Shown in pieces: positions 22,626 through 33,727 of a stretch of 64,000 nucleotides of DNA. The translations under genes and the position numbers were made by a program. The notes under the pieces are model-generated. The model made no database searches. It was given only the letters and a program-made list of their open reading frames with translations, and was not told the origin of the DNA. The stretch lies in contig NC_133400.1 in NCBI RefSeq assembly GCF_047511655.1, positions 34,178,001 through 34,242,000 of the forward strand, in the 5' to 3' direction. This DNA comes from Castor canadensis. Its lineage: Eukaryota; Chordata; Mammalia; Rodentia; Castoridae. The first letter of the stretch is position 1, and every line of letters begins with the position of its first letter.

Positions 22626-22629
22626 GAAT

Positions 22630-23210
22630 CAAAGCCAGCGGACATGCTATTTTGTCAACAAAGTGGTTTTTTAATTCAGTGGCAGCACTAAAAATCAAAA
22701 CAGACGACAAAAATTCAAAGTTCCAGTTTCTCTGTAAAATGCCAACCTCTCAGCCTACAGGGCTCCATTAGCCCAGGGTAGCATTTGGATGCCCAGGTGG
22801 CTTTCCCTACAGAGAGATCTGTGCCCTTCAGCTTGCCAAAGTCCCAAACCAGACCTCTTGCTAGCTCTACTGCTGCCTGGCTCAGCCCCAAACTGAGTAT
22901 GAAAACCTTGACCTCTGGCTGGCCCATCTCAGTAAACACACAGGATGGGAAACTGAGGTCCCAAAGGGGGAAAAAGGGCCCCAGGAGCCAAGTGTCCCCA
23001 TCCCTGACCCAGAACCCTTTTTACCCTCCTGTGCTAAATCATTTGGGCCATCAGGCCAGAGGGACAGAAGTCTCAACTTCAGGTTTTCAAAGCTCTCAGA
23101 GCCGTTCTCCCTACTCAGTATAATGGGATTTCCAAAGATGAATGGGAGCCCTTGTTTATGGTGGGGCTGGGGCTGCAACGGGAATGTGTGTCGTGTCTGG
23201 TGTTTCATGT
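22630..23210. other. Non-coding sequence, nothing recognised
   Basis: Overlapping open frames of about 110 codons on both strands (22,785-23,208) carry no recognisable domain. Confidence 0.5.
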
Positions 23211-23214
23211 TATC

Positions 23215-23425
23215 TCCTCTCTTCTATGTTCCTTTACATTTAGCGTATTACCAATATTAAGGCAATTACCTAAGGGAACTCAGCTGCCGCTATAAAACCA
23301 ATGAAGTTATGACAGCGGGGCCCGAGAGGAATCAGAGCTCAGTAAAACCTGTCGAGGCTGGTGACAAATGATGATAAAGTGATCGCTGGTGCCAGCACGC
23401 GATGGAAATTGACAAGGTGAGCCTC
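23215..23425. promoter_or_regulatory. CNE-like block 3 (candidate enhancer)
   Basis: Repeat-free segment with dense short words: 'gcgtattaccaatattaagg', 'caattacctaaggg', 'gctataaaaccaatgaagtt', 'gacaaatgatgataaagtg' and 'agcacgcgatggaaattgac'. Retained CpGs in an AT-rich context suggest constraint. Conservation is inferred only. Confidence 0.5.
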
Positions 23426-23724
23426 CCCACCTAATGAACAGATCCAACCCTTGCTCCCAAGAAATGCACAGCAAGTTTAATTTCAATAAGCATCAAAATA
23501 AATTTGCTCCCACGCTTAGAAAGAGCCCAGACACGCGGGCAGAAGCCATGGCCTCTGTAGAAGGCGCCCAGTGTCAGTGTGGGGGTGGCAGCGAAGACAC
23601 TGGGATGTTTCCCAATATAGTGCCCTTGGTGCACCTGCCTTAAGATACCTCCGCGGCGCACCCCATCCACTCCCAGAACAGAAACTGGGGCTCAGAGGGC
23701 ATCACAGAGCCCCACACCTCTCAG

Positions 23725-24180
23725 AGGGTAATTGTCTCCATGACTCTTAATTGAATGCGCTCAGCTCCGGGTTCTTTAAAGTAATGTCAGTTACAGAACA
23801 ATACCAGCCTGCCAGACAAGACACGTTAGAGGAACAAGGCGGGTGGCGTGGGGGTGGGGGGGAGAGCCACCCCCCACCAACCCTCAGAATACAATGCACC
23901 AGCTGCACATTAATAAATATGTAATGTTTGATTAGAAATATGTATAGTATTTTTCCGTCCCCAAATGCCGGCTGGCCCTCAGGCGGAAGAGGGATCTGGC
24001 CCACACTGACGGGTTTCTTTCTTGCTTGCTTTGAAAATACAAACTCAAATGTTTTCCTGTCCCAGCTGTTTCCCATTGTTGCTGTTTATCAGCTTGAAGG
24101 ATGAACAGTGGAATGAAAAAACACGCTCGCATTTCAAATGTGCCAGTCAGTCACTCCATTGTTCAAAGAAGAAAGCTTAA
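23725..24180. promoter_or_regulatory. CNE-like block 4 (candidate enhancer)
   Basis: 'gagggtaattgtctccatga', 'cttaattgaatgcgctcagc', 'cacattaataaatatgtaat' and 'gtttgattagaaatatgtat' give several homeodomain-type TAAT/ATTA sites without interspersed repeats. A short C/G-rich low-complexity piece (23,845-23,880) interrupts it. Confidence 0.4.
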
Positions 24181-24299
24181 TTGTCTGTGCTGGCAAACTT
24201 CTTTTTGGTGAGTGTCCAGGTTTTAAGAACAGCTATTCAGCTGTGCAATTTGTTTAATACATGCAGAGAAAAGCATATAAAATCACACGTTTTTCTGGG

Positions 24300-25600
24300 G
24301 GAAAAATTAAATAAGGGGAAAAGAGAAATTTTGGAAAAGAACAAGTCACATACTGAAGTTCTCCAGCTTGCCCCCATCCGGCACAAGTTTCTGCATCCTC
24401 TCCCTGAGTCTCTGCTTTCTCTTGGGACACTCCGGAGAGACCCACACAGTGGACAAACAGCTCCAGCTCCCAGCTAACATGGCCCAGGGAGCAGAAAACT
24501 GCAAATGGTGCCGTCCAAAACTCTGTGTTTCCTACTGATTACACCAACTTCTATTTCAACAGCTGCTGCTTTCTAGGAGGGAAGTTACAGACTTAATCAG
24601 CAATGCGTGGGGACTAACCTGGAAGGTTTATTCTGCAGTCTTCTCCAGACTTAAAACTCTGGTGAGCAAAAGTTCCTATGAGTAAGTTAAGGTAGGCAGA
24701 AAGTGACTGCTCATTTGCAAGATGGGAAAACAGTGCCAAGTCTGGGCATCCCAGATCCCACCTAACATCAGGGCTGAGCAGAATCTCTGGTTTCCCTACT
24801 GACCCATGGGGAGAAGTCAATCTTTAATACACACTCTGAAAATGCCCGAAATGTGGTTTACAAAGGGCATGGTCTTCCACTCAGGGTGCATGTGCTCATC
24901 TTGCCTTGCAGGATGAAATTCAAATGCTTGGGGACAGGAGAGTGACTTGCAATGCAGTAGGAAGAGCCTCTGTATCCCTTCCAGGCTCAAGTGTCCAAGA
25001 AGATACCCCTAACACACAGATGATGCGATCTGCTCTTTATCTCCGAGGAGGAAGGAAGAGAAATTGATATGCGGGAGTTCAGGAACCACCCCAGGGCTGG
25101 CGACAGGACCCCAAAGTGGACCGAGAGGTGACCGCATAATTTACACAGAGGGTGACAGTATGGCCATCTCAATCTTTCTCCTCCTGAGTTTCACCTCCAC
25201 AATGTTTTTCTACAACTGTAAGAAGCGATACAGCTATAAGCACCCCAGTGCTCATAAAAATGCACCCCCACTTTTCAGCATTCTTTCCCTGCCATGTCCC
25301 TGTTTCACTCACAGTGGACTGCTCATAGCCACCTCATGAGCTTGATGCCACCATCCCCTCTGCCCAGGAAAGAATGAGAGATTGGGAGGTAAATGTTGCC
25401 AGGTGGTTGCTAAGTGATGGTTTATGACTCCTTCCAGTCCTGAGTCCTGGTCCACCTAAGCAGTGGCAAAAGAATCCCAGGTGGAAAAGGTTAACAGCGC
25501 CTCCCTGAGGTTCTCCAGCTTCCAAGTCATCCCTTCTTAGGTGTGCTCAGGACTGGGTGGGCAACCGCCACGCCTGCACATCTGTCCTGAGGACTAGACA
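24300..25600. other. Non-coding sequence, nothing recognised
   Basis: Unique-looking sequence without a supported gene. Confidence 0.5.
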
Positions 25601-25603
25601 TTG

Positions 25604-25605
<2 letters not shown>

Positions 25606-25657
<52 letters not shown>

Positions 25658-25706
25658 TCCCCCGCAACCCCCTTCTCTCTGTCTCTCTCTCTCACTCACT
25701 CACTCT
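25606..25706. repeat. (TC)n microsatellite
   Basis: 24 TC units (25,606-25,653) followed by C-rich sequence and a second, shorter TC/CACT block (25,674-25,706). Confidence 0.95.
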
Positions 25707-25774
25707 TATCTTCCACAATGATGTCCCCAAGCCCTACCCACTCCAAAGGAGCCCCTTTCCTCATGAGAGGACAC

Positions 25775-26255
25775 ATGCACAGGTTAATTTTGGGTGTCAC
25801 CTTGACTGGATGAAGAGATCCTAGAAACCTGGGAAAGCATTATATGGGTGTCTATTTCAAAGATTAGCATGGGAGTCTGGATGGACTGGGTGGAGAAGAC
25901 CCTCTCAGCGTGGTGGCACCCTCCGATGGAGAACAAAGAGAACAAATGTACATGGTAAATTGATCTGTCCTTTGCCAGCAGGGACAGGGCCTTCTGCTCT
26001 CCCGGACAACGGACTCTAGGCTCTCCAAACTTTGGACTCCAGGGGACTTAGACCAGTGGCCCAGCTATCCATCCCCCCAATTCTCAGGCTTTTAGCTGCA
26101 GCCTGAGTCTGCTTCCCTGGTTCTGAGGCATCAGATAGGGACCAAGGGTCTCCACCCTGCAGATTGTCTGTCATGGAACATCTCAGCTGCCGTAATCAGG
26201 TGAACCAATTCTAATGAGTTTTGTCTCTGGAGAGCCCTGACTAATGCAACACAGA
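25775..26255 (+). repeat. Ancient repeat 'family A' copy, sense
   Basis: Begins 'caggttaattttgggtgtc', 'accttgactggatgaagaga', and ends 'gtgaaccaattctaatgag', 'ctggagagccctgactaatg'. Same layout as the copies at 9945-10,567 and 32,815-33,265. Confidence 0.65.
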
Positions 26256-26259
26256 AGGA

Positions 26260-27120
26260 ACAAAGGGGACACAGTTCATTTTCTACCAGACCTGGGAACA
26301 CCTGTGCCTGTCCTTGACTTGTCCTGCATGTCCACATCCAGCCCCACCACCTGACCTTCACCACAGATCCTCCTGCTCCTCCAGGTGTGTACTGACTTAC
26401 TTATCACCCCTTTCTTGTGTCTTCAACTCCTCCCTCCCCACTGCCCCTGTGTATCCATGGAAACATACCTTAAACTCTCCTGACTCCAGAATGAATACAC
26501 AAAACGACTGGGTCAGGAGGACAACTAAGGCACACTTATCTACCTGTCCTTCTGCCCCAAATCCCTGAAAAGAAAAGGCATATTAAAAAAAAAAAAAAGA
26601 AAAAAGAAAAACTGTGTCTATAACCATGCCGGGGAAATAAGAACTCCCTTGTCCACAATTCCTGGAGATGGGAAACAGATAGGATGGGATTGGCAAGATA
26701 GGTGGAAACCACAGCCAAACTAGCAAAGCAAGAGCTACCAAGAAAGTAGAGATCAAAGTGACCTGTGTTCAGAGTAAACACAAAGAGCAGTGGGGGGGAA
26801 GGGATCAACAGAAAATTAGTAAAATATATCATAATGTGTAATTGGTTTCCATTGGAACCAACGGAGCCAACACCTGCCACTGTTCTCAAACAGGAGGCTG
26901 TGGCAGCATTTCACCCCAGGCCAAACCCAAAGGCTGCACTTGGAAGAAAACAAAACCATACTGCAGACAAATCCACTCACTAGTTCACCTAGTGTAGTAC
27001 AGGCATCACCACTCAGGAGCAAGCAAGCAATAGAAAGTTTTCTTTTCATCCTAGTCTCAAGAACCCTGTCAAATTGTAAGTATAATCCTAGACACCCTCC
27101 AGGCTCATTCGCAATGAAAA
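26260..27120. other. Non-coding sequence with A-rich tract
   Basis: An A-rich run lies at 26,583-26,612. I recognise no gene. The remainder may include decayed LINE sequence but nothing secure. Confidence 0.45.
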
Positions 27121-27124
27121 AAAA

Positions 27125-27144
27125 ATATATATATATATATATAT
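27125..27144. repeat. (TA)n microsatellite
   Basis: Ten TA units directly after an A-run, at the left edge of an old L1 fragment. Confidence 0.93.
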
Positions 27145-27640
27145 CTCCTAGGAATAAACCTACTAAGAAATGTTCAGGACCTGTGTGAAGAAAACTATAA
27201 AAATTTATTGAGGGACATAAAAGAAAACCTGAATAAATGGAAGGCATAACCATAGACCTGGATGGAAACACTCAATATTGTAAAGATGTCAAATACCCTC
27301 AAATAAGCCATAAATTCAATACCATCCCAATCATTTATCCCTATAGGATTTTTTATGGAACTGGACAAACCAATGCTAAAATTCACTTGCAAGAGAATAG
27401 CTAAGGAAAATTTAGAAAAAGAAAGAGAATTGCTTGGGCATTTATTCTTCTAAATATTGAAACAGACCATAAAGTATTTAAACGAGCATGAAGTTGATAA
27501 GAATAGGTAAAAAACCAAAGAAGCAGAATAGAAAGAAAAAGATCCCTACCTCACATCATATGTCAGAAGAATTAGGAAGCTAAATCTAAAAGACAAATCT
27601 AGTATTAGAATATAATACTACACATGTGAATTTGAATGAT
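27145..27640 (+). repeat. Old L1 ORF2 fragment
   Basis: 'ctaggaataaacctactaag', 'aactataaaaatttattgag', 'aagaaaacctgaataaatgg', 'aagatgtcaaataccctcaa' and 'ttcaataccatcccaatcat' follow the L1 reverse-transcriptase C-terminal region. The frame is broken repeatedly. Confidence 0.85.
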
Positions 27641-27644
27641 GTGA

Positions 27645-28058
27645 TTTTGAAATCATGTAACATAAATTAATACTGTCTCCAAGTTACTTACAAAATTTGA
27701 AATCCCCCCCCCAAGGGATTGTTGACAAGAATGGTGCAAGAACTGTGCAATTTTAAAACTAGTCATCCACATGAACTGAAGTTGCATTATATTATTGCAA
27801 CATGGAGGTGCCTCTTCAGGTGGTGGAGAGCAAAGATTTGATGTCGCTTGTCATCACTATGTGACCCAAGTTGTTCACTCATCACCTTCCTACATTCCTA
27901 CAATACAGTTAGTAACTAGTGCATATTATCTTTGATAATGACAGGTCTTGTAATTTAAGATATTTAAAAACTTTTAATAGCAAAAATCTAAGCATTTGTT
28001 AAAGAATTTGTGCTAAAACACACCCGCTCACCCCTACACACACACACACACACATACA

Positions 28059-28089
<31 letters not shown>

Positions 28090-28430
28090 CCCTCTAAAAA
28101 TCAATAACTCAGTGCTAGAGAATGGAGGGTTTATACTGGTTTTGAAGACCAAAAAGCACCATAACATGCTGGCAATTTAGGAGTATATGCTGTGTAAAGT
28201 GTCAGAAATGTTGCTGAAAAAATTTACTCATTATAGAGGTACGTGTGCCAAGAACACAGAACCACCATCTCCTCCTCACAGAGAAATTAGTCTCGAATCA
28301 AAGCAGCTTGAATTATATGGGATCTTTCAGTACGGTCTCTCCCTTCTCAATCCCCCTGTCTGACCCTAGTTCTATGAGTTAGGCAGGTAATAGTTCCTGC
28401 AGCACCCTTCTGTGAAGTAGTGCCATCAGC
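27645..28430. other. Non-coding sequence, nothing recognised
   Basis: AT-rich, includes a (CA)n tract. No gene supported. Confidence 0.5.
28036..28090. repeat. (CA)n microsatellite
   Basis: Two CA blocks separated by 'cacatacacaccc'. Confidence 0.96.
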
Positions 28431-28439
28431 TGATGAGAT

Positions 28440-28820
28440 GCACCTTGATCCAGAAGTTAAAGAACACAAAAAAAGGGCTGCCCACAGCCATCAACTGACT
28501 GTGATTATGAAAGGCCCTGTTCTTAACTGGAGGGACAAATGCAGTATGATTTCCGTTTCAGAGCTCCTACCACTGCAGTTGAGACCAAGGCTGGACTTTG
28601 CTTGAGGTTAACCATCCTGTTCTACTCTCTCCCTGTTCTTATTCTGCTTAATTCTTTCCCTTACAAGCTTTTTTTTTTTCCTGAACTAAACCATCTTGAG
28701 CTTGATCCCTAAGCCTTCAGGCTCTGCTTATTGGGAAGCCCATGAATATAGGTGGTACAGAGTGGTCCTAGTAACCAGACTGGCAGAATGATTCTGAAGT
28801 TGCTAACTAGCTATAAGTGA
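28440..28820 (+). repeat. LTR-like ancient repeat (weak)
   Basis: 'ttcaggctctgcttattggg', 'aagcccatgaatataggtgg' and 'gcagaatgattctgaag' recall the end of an old ERVL/MaLR-type LTR. Family not assigned. Confidence 0.35.
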
Positions 28821-28824
28821 CAAT

Positions 28825-29820
28825 TGGTGGCCTTGCAGAATAGCCACACCTGTGGTAAAGGGATGCAGTGCCTTATGCCAGAGCTTCAATGTTTGAGAGG
28901 CATGGGAACAAAGATTCTGGGATCAGATGCCCACTGATGAGCGCCACTGAGGCATTAAAAAGAGGAAAGGTCAGGCTCAAGGCAAGCAGTCACAATGTGA
29001 AGTGAAGCATAGGTGTCCCAGAACACCTTGCACTTTGCAGAGACTCAGCTAAAGCTGGAGTCAGAGCTCTAGCTCAGGCTCTGGATTTAGAGATAAACAG
29101 AAAAGGACTCAAGGGTATGAATGTCCGAAGGAAATCCAGCCTAGGCAAGTTTTCCACACCAAAGCTGAGCCTCTGATAAGGAAGGTGTGGGGATCTGGAA
29201 TGTGAGTAAGGAAATCTGAGTCCATCTGCTAGAGAACTGAGAATCTTCTGAGCCTGCAGAAATGGCCCAGTTCCCATTAGTAGGACAATCCCAGAACCTC
29301 AAATGAGGCCCAGAAGACAGTGCAGTCCTCAGTATCTGCTGTCATCTCCTCTCCTGGCCACCAGACTAATTTTTAAGGTCAGGTCACAGTCTGAGCCAAC
29401 TGTGCTTGGCTTGCCAAGGGAGGGGAAGGTTTCTAAGTAAAAGACACTACAGGCCCTAGTGAACAGGCACTGGAAAGACCGAGAGAGGATCCTCCCGGTT
29501 GTCCCATCCTGAGGATGCAAGATCAAGGTGGACAGAATAGTTGACAAGGGTGCCCCCTCCTTTAACACAGGACTTCATACCCTTGCAAGGTGCCAGGAGA
29601 GGGCCTAGTATACTCTGGGATGGCCCTAGGATCATGCAAAAAGTAATGGGCTACACTAAATGAATAGAGATGCAGAGCTGGGTTTGCCAAAGGTGGAGGA
29701 AAGGAGCAACTGAGTGGTAGCCAAATTGCAGTTCCTGTGCCAATGATGTTCACTAGAGCCAATTCACCCAGCCTCAGGGGTAAGGTTGGCAATTTCTGTG
29801 GCAAATGTGTCATTTTCTAT
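28825..29820. other. Non-coding sequence, nothing recognised
   Basis: About 1 kb of mixed-GC sequence with no supported gene or repeat. Confidence 0.5.
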
Positions 29821-30057
29821 ACTCTGTTCATTTTCTGGGGCTGCTATAAGAAATTTCCACAAACATACTAGCTTGAAACAACAGAAATTTATTCTTGTAG
29901 GGTTCCAGAAGCTGAAAGTCTGAAATGGAGGTGTCAGCAGGACCACATTTCCTCTGGAGGCACCACAGAAGAATCCTTCCTTGTTTCTTCTGGCCTCCAA
30001 TGGCCGCCACTAACGTGTGTCTACACCCATCTTCACATAGCCTTATCCACTCCACTG

Positions 30058-30059
<2 letters not shown>

Positions 30060-30112
<53 letters not shown>
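30060..30112. repeat. (TC)n microsatellite
   Basis: About 20 TC units with one 'tg' interruption, within the MaLR LTR and abutting the SINE. Confidence 0.95.
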
Positions 30113-30325
30113 GGCAGTACTGGGGGTTTGATCTCAGGGCTTCAGGCTTGCTAGGTAGGTGCTCTACCACTTGAGCCACTCCACCAGTCTTTTTTTTTTT
30201 TGTGATTGTTTGTTTCAAGATAGCATCTCATGAACTATTTGCCCGGGCTGGCTTCAAATTGCTATCCTCCTGATCTCTGCCTCCTGAGTAGCTAGGATTA
30301 CAGGCGTGAGCCACTGGCGCCTGGC
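30113..30325 (-). mobile_element. B1-ID dimeric SINE, antisense
   Basis: Antisense ID half ('cagtactgggggtttgatct', 'gctctaccacttgagccact'), a T-run, then the B1-like half ('tcatgaactatttgcccggg', 'ctcctgagtagctaggatta', 'caggcgtgagccactggcgc'). One of the best-preserved copies in the window. Confidence 0.95.
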
Positions 30326-30739
30326 CTCCTACACTTCTCTTAAAGACACAGTTAAGGACTGCCATAATCCAAGATGGCCATTGCTTGAGATCCTTAGCTT
30401 AATTTTATCTTCAAAGGCCAAATAAGGTCACACTTACAGGTTCCATCTAGACATGTCATACGAAGAGGAGCATTTAACTAAGTACACATACCCATCATGA
30501 ACAAGAATCAAAAGCTATTTGCATTTGTATCCAGTGGATATTGGTACAACTTCACCACTTGACCCTAGAATATAGCAATCCCAGTTTCTGTCAGAATACA
30601 GTCCAAAGTGATGTAGACCATCTAGACACTTCTCCAGGAACCTGACATTAGTTCCCTCTATCATTGATATCATGTTAATTGGGTCAGATGAGCAAGAAGA
30701 GGCAAGTCTTCTCAATTTCTTGAAAGGATACACGTCTCC

Positions 30740-31005
30740 GAAGGAAGGAATGTAAAAATTCAGGACTTTGCATCAGCAAAGTTTTTAAGGGTCCAGTGGA
30801 ACATCCTCTCCAGAGCAAAGGACAAACTATTATGCCATGCATCTCACACCACAAAGAAAAAGCTTAATGCTTGTAGACTGGTTTGGATTTGGAAAGAACT
30901 TATGCTCACACTTGGGAGCAAGGCAAGAAAGGGTTCTGTGGCAGGTTCAAACTGTGCTATAAATTCTGTGGCTTGGGCCCTGTGGTACTAACACTAGAAA
31001 GGAGG
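30740..31005 (+). repeat. Possible ERVL-type internal relic
   Basis: The plus strand reads as a degenerate protein-like stretch with 'tccagagcaaaggacaaact' and 'gactggtttggatttggaaa', which recalls an old ERVL internal region. Stops and indels interrupt it. Low confidence, from memory only. Confidence 0.3.
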
Positions 31006-31585
31006 TGTCTTAAGTTAATGATTTTAGCTTTTACTTTAAGAAAGTAAGAAAAAGAAAGCAAACTAAATCAAAGTAGAAGATAGCAAATAGTAAAGTTTAA
31101 ACAGAAATCAATAAAATAGAAAATCAATACAAAGAAATCAATGAAACAAAAGTCTGGTTCTTAAAAAGATCAATAGAAGACATAAAACTCTAGACGAATG
31201 ATCAAGAAGAAAGGAGAAAACACAAATTACCAGATAATGAAAGCAGAGACATAACTATGGATCCTACAGACAATAAAATATTAGAAAGGTAATATTAAGT
31301 GTGATGTGCAAATAGTTTGACAGCTAAGATAAAATGGAAAATGTCTTAAAAGATACAAACTACCAATGTTTATCTGATAATAAATCAATAGCTTTCCTTG
31401 TAACCATTTTAAAAATTCCCACAAACAAAACTTTAGGCCCAGATGGCTTCATTGGTGAATTCTACTAAACATTTCAGGAAGACATACTACTTTTCTAGAA
31501 AGCAGAAGAGAAGATAATACTTTTCAACTCACTAACTCACTTTAATTCCAGAATTGCCCTAATATCAAAACCAAAGAGCTAGATA

Positions 31586-31658
31586 AGTGTGTAGCTTTGT
31601 GGTAGAGGACTTGCCTAGCATTCATAAGGCCTGAGTTCAATTCCCAGAACTCCAGGGT
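31586..31658 (+). mobile_element. ID-type SINE monomer
   Basis: 'gtgtgtagctttgtggtaga', 'ggacttgcctagcattcata', 'ggcctgagttcaattcccag'. Inserted in the old L1. Confidence 0.85.
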
Positions 31659-31865
31659 GTGGAAAAGGCAGACAAAGACATTATAAGAAAAGAAAATAAT
31701 ACAGCAATATATATCATGAACATAGATTAAAAATATTTAACCAAATATTTTATACTGCAATTAAAATTCAGCAATATTTAAAAAGAATGCTGCTTCATGA
31801 CTGACTGGGGTTTATCCTAGAAACACAAGATTGGATTAGTATTCCCACTGTAGATTCGGCTACAC

Positions 31866-32282
31866 ACCACTGGCTCTCACCTGTACTCTTAGCTGCTTGG
31901 AAGGCTAAGATCAGAAGAATGAAAGTTCCAGTCTAGCCTGGGCAGGGAGTCATGAGACCCCATCTCAACCAATAGCTGGGCACATGCCTATCATCCCAAG
32001 CTACATGGAAGGCTGAAATTGAGAGGATTGCATTTCCAGGTCAGCCTGAGCAAAAAAGTTTGGGAGCCCATCTCAATGGAAACAACTTGGGTCTTCACCT
32101 GTCATCCTAGCCAAGGACGTAAGCTTAACATAGGAAAAGGTGGTCCAGGATACCCTGGGCAAAAGGAGAGACCCTATCTCCAAAATAAAAGAGAAAAAGG
32201 GTTGGGTACCTGGCTCAGGTGGTAGAGTGCCTGCTTAGCAAGTGCAAAGCTCTGAGTTCAAACCCCAGTACTGAAAAAAATG
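31866..32282 (+). mobile_element. Composite SINE: three B1-like units plus ID
   Basis: Three successive 7SL/B1-like units start near 31,866 ('tggctctcacctgtactctt'), 31,975 ('agctgggcacatgcctatca') and 32,085 ('cttgggtcttcacctgtcat'). Each ends in a 'catctca'- or 'tatctcca'-type motif. A terminal ID unit ('ggtagagtgcctgcttagca', 'gagttcaaaccccagtactg') and A-run follow. Most copies here have one B1-like unit plus ID. Confidence 0.85.
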
Positions 32283-32814
32283 TGTAAACACGTCACAGAT
32301 TGGAAAAGAAAATTAAATGAAATGATCACCTCACTAGATCTAATGATAGAGCCCCAAAATGCTCATTCCCACCACTTCTATTAAATAAAATACTAAAGAC
32401 CCTAGCAAGAGCATAAGGAAAGCAAAAGAAATAAGAAACATGCAAAACTGAAAAAAGAAGATATGAGCTATCTTTATTTGTGGGCAATGTGATGGTATAC
32501 TGTTTTGTTTTTCTTAAAAAATCCAATAGAATCTATCAAAAAGCTATTAGAAGCAAAGATAAGTTAAGCATGGTTACAGGATATAGGATTAATACACAAA
32601 AGTTGGAAACAGACAAATAGAAATTGAAATAAAACATTAACAGTAACTTCAAAAATACAAAATAGCTATAGATGAATCTAACAATATATACATTTGTGTG
32701 ATTAAAAAACTATAAGAACATGCTGAAAGAAAAAAATTGAGGGCCAAAATAAATGCAGATGAACCATGTTCATGGATTAAAAAACTCAGTATTGTTAAAA
32801 TGGCCGTTCTCCCT

Positions 32815-33265
32815 GTGATAGTTAATTCTGTGTGTCACCTTGGAGGTGTTTAGGGGCAAGATTGAGATTTAAATAAATGAACTTTGAGTAAGAAGGTCAC
32901 CCTTCATAAGGTGGGTAGGCCTCATTCAATCAGTTGAGCCCAAATAGAACAAAACCATCACCCTCCCCCAGCGGGAGGGAATTCTCCTGCAGCCTAACAT
33001 GGGCTTCATTAGCACCAGTGATCTTCCTGATTCCTGAGCCTACAAGACATAATGCAAGTGTGGACCTGCCAGCCCTCAAAATCAGGTGAGCCAATTCTTT
33101 ATAATAAATGGCTGCAGCCTGGAGAGTGGCTGGCTCAAGTGGTAAGCACCAGCCTAGCAAGTGTGAGGTTCGGACTTCAAACCCCAGTACCACCAATGAA
33201 TAAATAAATAAATACACTTGTCCTATTGGTTCTGCTTCTCTTGAAAACCCTGATCAATGCCAAAT
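32815..33265 (+). repeat. Ancient repeat 'family A' copy inside old L1
   Basis: 'tgtgatagttaattctgtgt', 'gtcaccttggaggtgtttag', 'aggtgggtaggcctcattca', 'caggtgagccaattctttat', and after an ID insertion 'cctattggttctgcttctct'. Sharp boundaries with L1 words on both sides show it inserted into the L1. Confidence 0.8.
33124..33217 (+). mobile_element. ID-type SINE monomer
   Basis: 'gtggctggctcaagtggtaa', 'gcaccagcctagcaagtgtg', 'aggttcggacttcaaacccc', with an (AATA)n tail. Inserted in family A. Confidence 0.92.
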
Positions 33266-33317
33266 ATTTCTGTGGATTCAGTGTAATCCCAGTCAAAATT
33301 CCAAATGGCTTTTTTTA

Positions 33318-33398
33318 GTGGTACTAAGTACTAGGCAGTGCTACAGCACTTGCCCAATATGTGTAAGGCCCTGAATTTGATCCCTAGCATTGGAAAAA
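33318..33398 (+). mobile_element. ID-type SINE monomer, diverged
   Basis: 'ctaggcagtgctacagcact', 'gtaaggccctgaatttgatc', 'cctagcattgg'. Inserted in old L1. Confidence 0.7.
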
Positions 33399-33586
33399 AT
33401 TATATTGAGAAACATTGGATAAAGATCTTGTATCTAGAATATAAAAAAACTCTCTTACACCACTGTAATAAGATCAAGAATCCAACTTAAAAATTTCAAC
33501 AGACAACCTGAACAGATTTTACACCAAGAAAGACCTATGAAGGGCACGTAACTACATGAAAAACACTTCACATCATTAGTCCTTAA

Positions 33587-33600
33587 AGAAATGAAAATTA
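33587..33600. repeat. Target-site duplication, left copy (young L1)
   Basis: AGAAATGAAAATTA here against AGAGATGAAAATTA at 40,836-40,849 (13 of 14 identical). Confidence 0.85.
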
Positions 33601-33727
33601 GGAGATTCCAAGATGGCAGCTAGAGGGAGGAAGCAGAAAGCAAGCCTCCTATAGTGAAATCTTGGAGAGACGCTGGAGACACACTTTGCAGGCATAATCA
33701 CTGAGAAAAGGCATAACTTTGACCCCT

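Larger units (their letters stand above)
29825..30470 (-). repeat. MLT1-type MaLR LTR, antisense, split by SINE
   Basis: 'cattttctggggctgctata' opens it, followed by 'cttgaaacaacagaaattta' and 'gttccagaagctgaaagtct', then 'ccatcttcacatagcctt'. It resumes after the SINE with 'aggccaaataaggtcacact'. This is the reverse complement of an MLT1-like LTR end. Non-coding relic. Confidence 0.75.
31020..33600 (+). repeat. Old L1 ORF2, left portion of nested stack
   Basis: 'gaaatcaatgaaacaaaagt', 'aggcccagatggcttcattg', 'aattctactaaacatttcag' and 'gacatactacttttctag' come in L1 ORF2 order. They are followed by reverse-transcriptase-region words after the first SINEs ('caggatataggattaataca', 'gttcatggattaaaaaactc'). 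It is split by an ID (31,586), a composite SINE (31,866), family A (32,815), another ID (33,318) and the young L1 (33,601), and resumes at 40,850. Confidence 0.85.
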
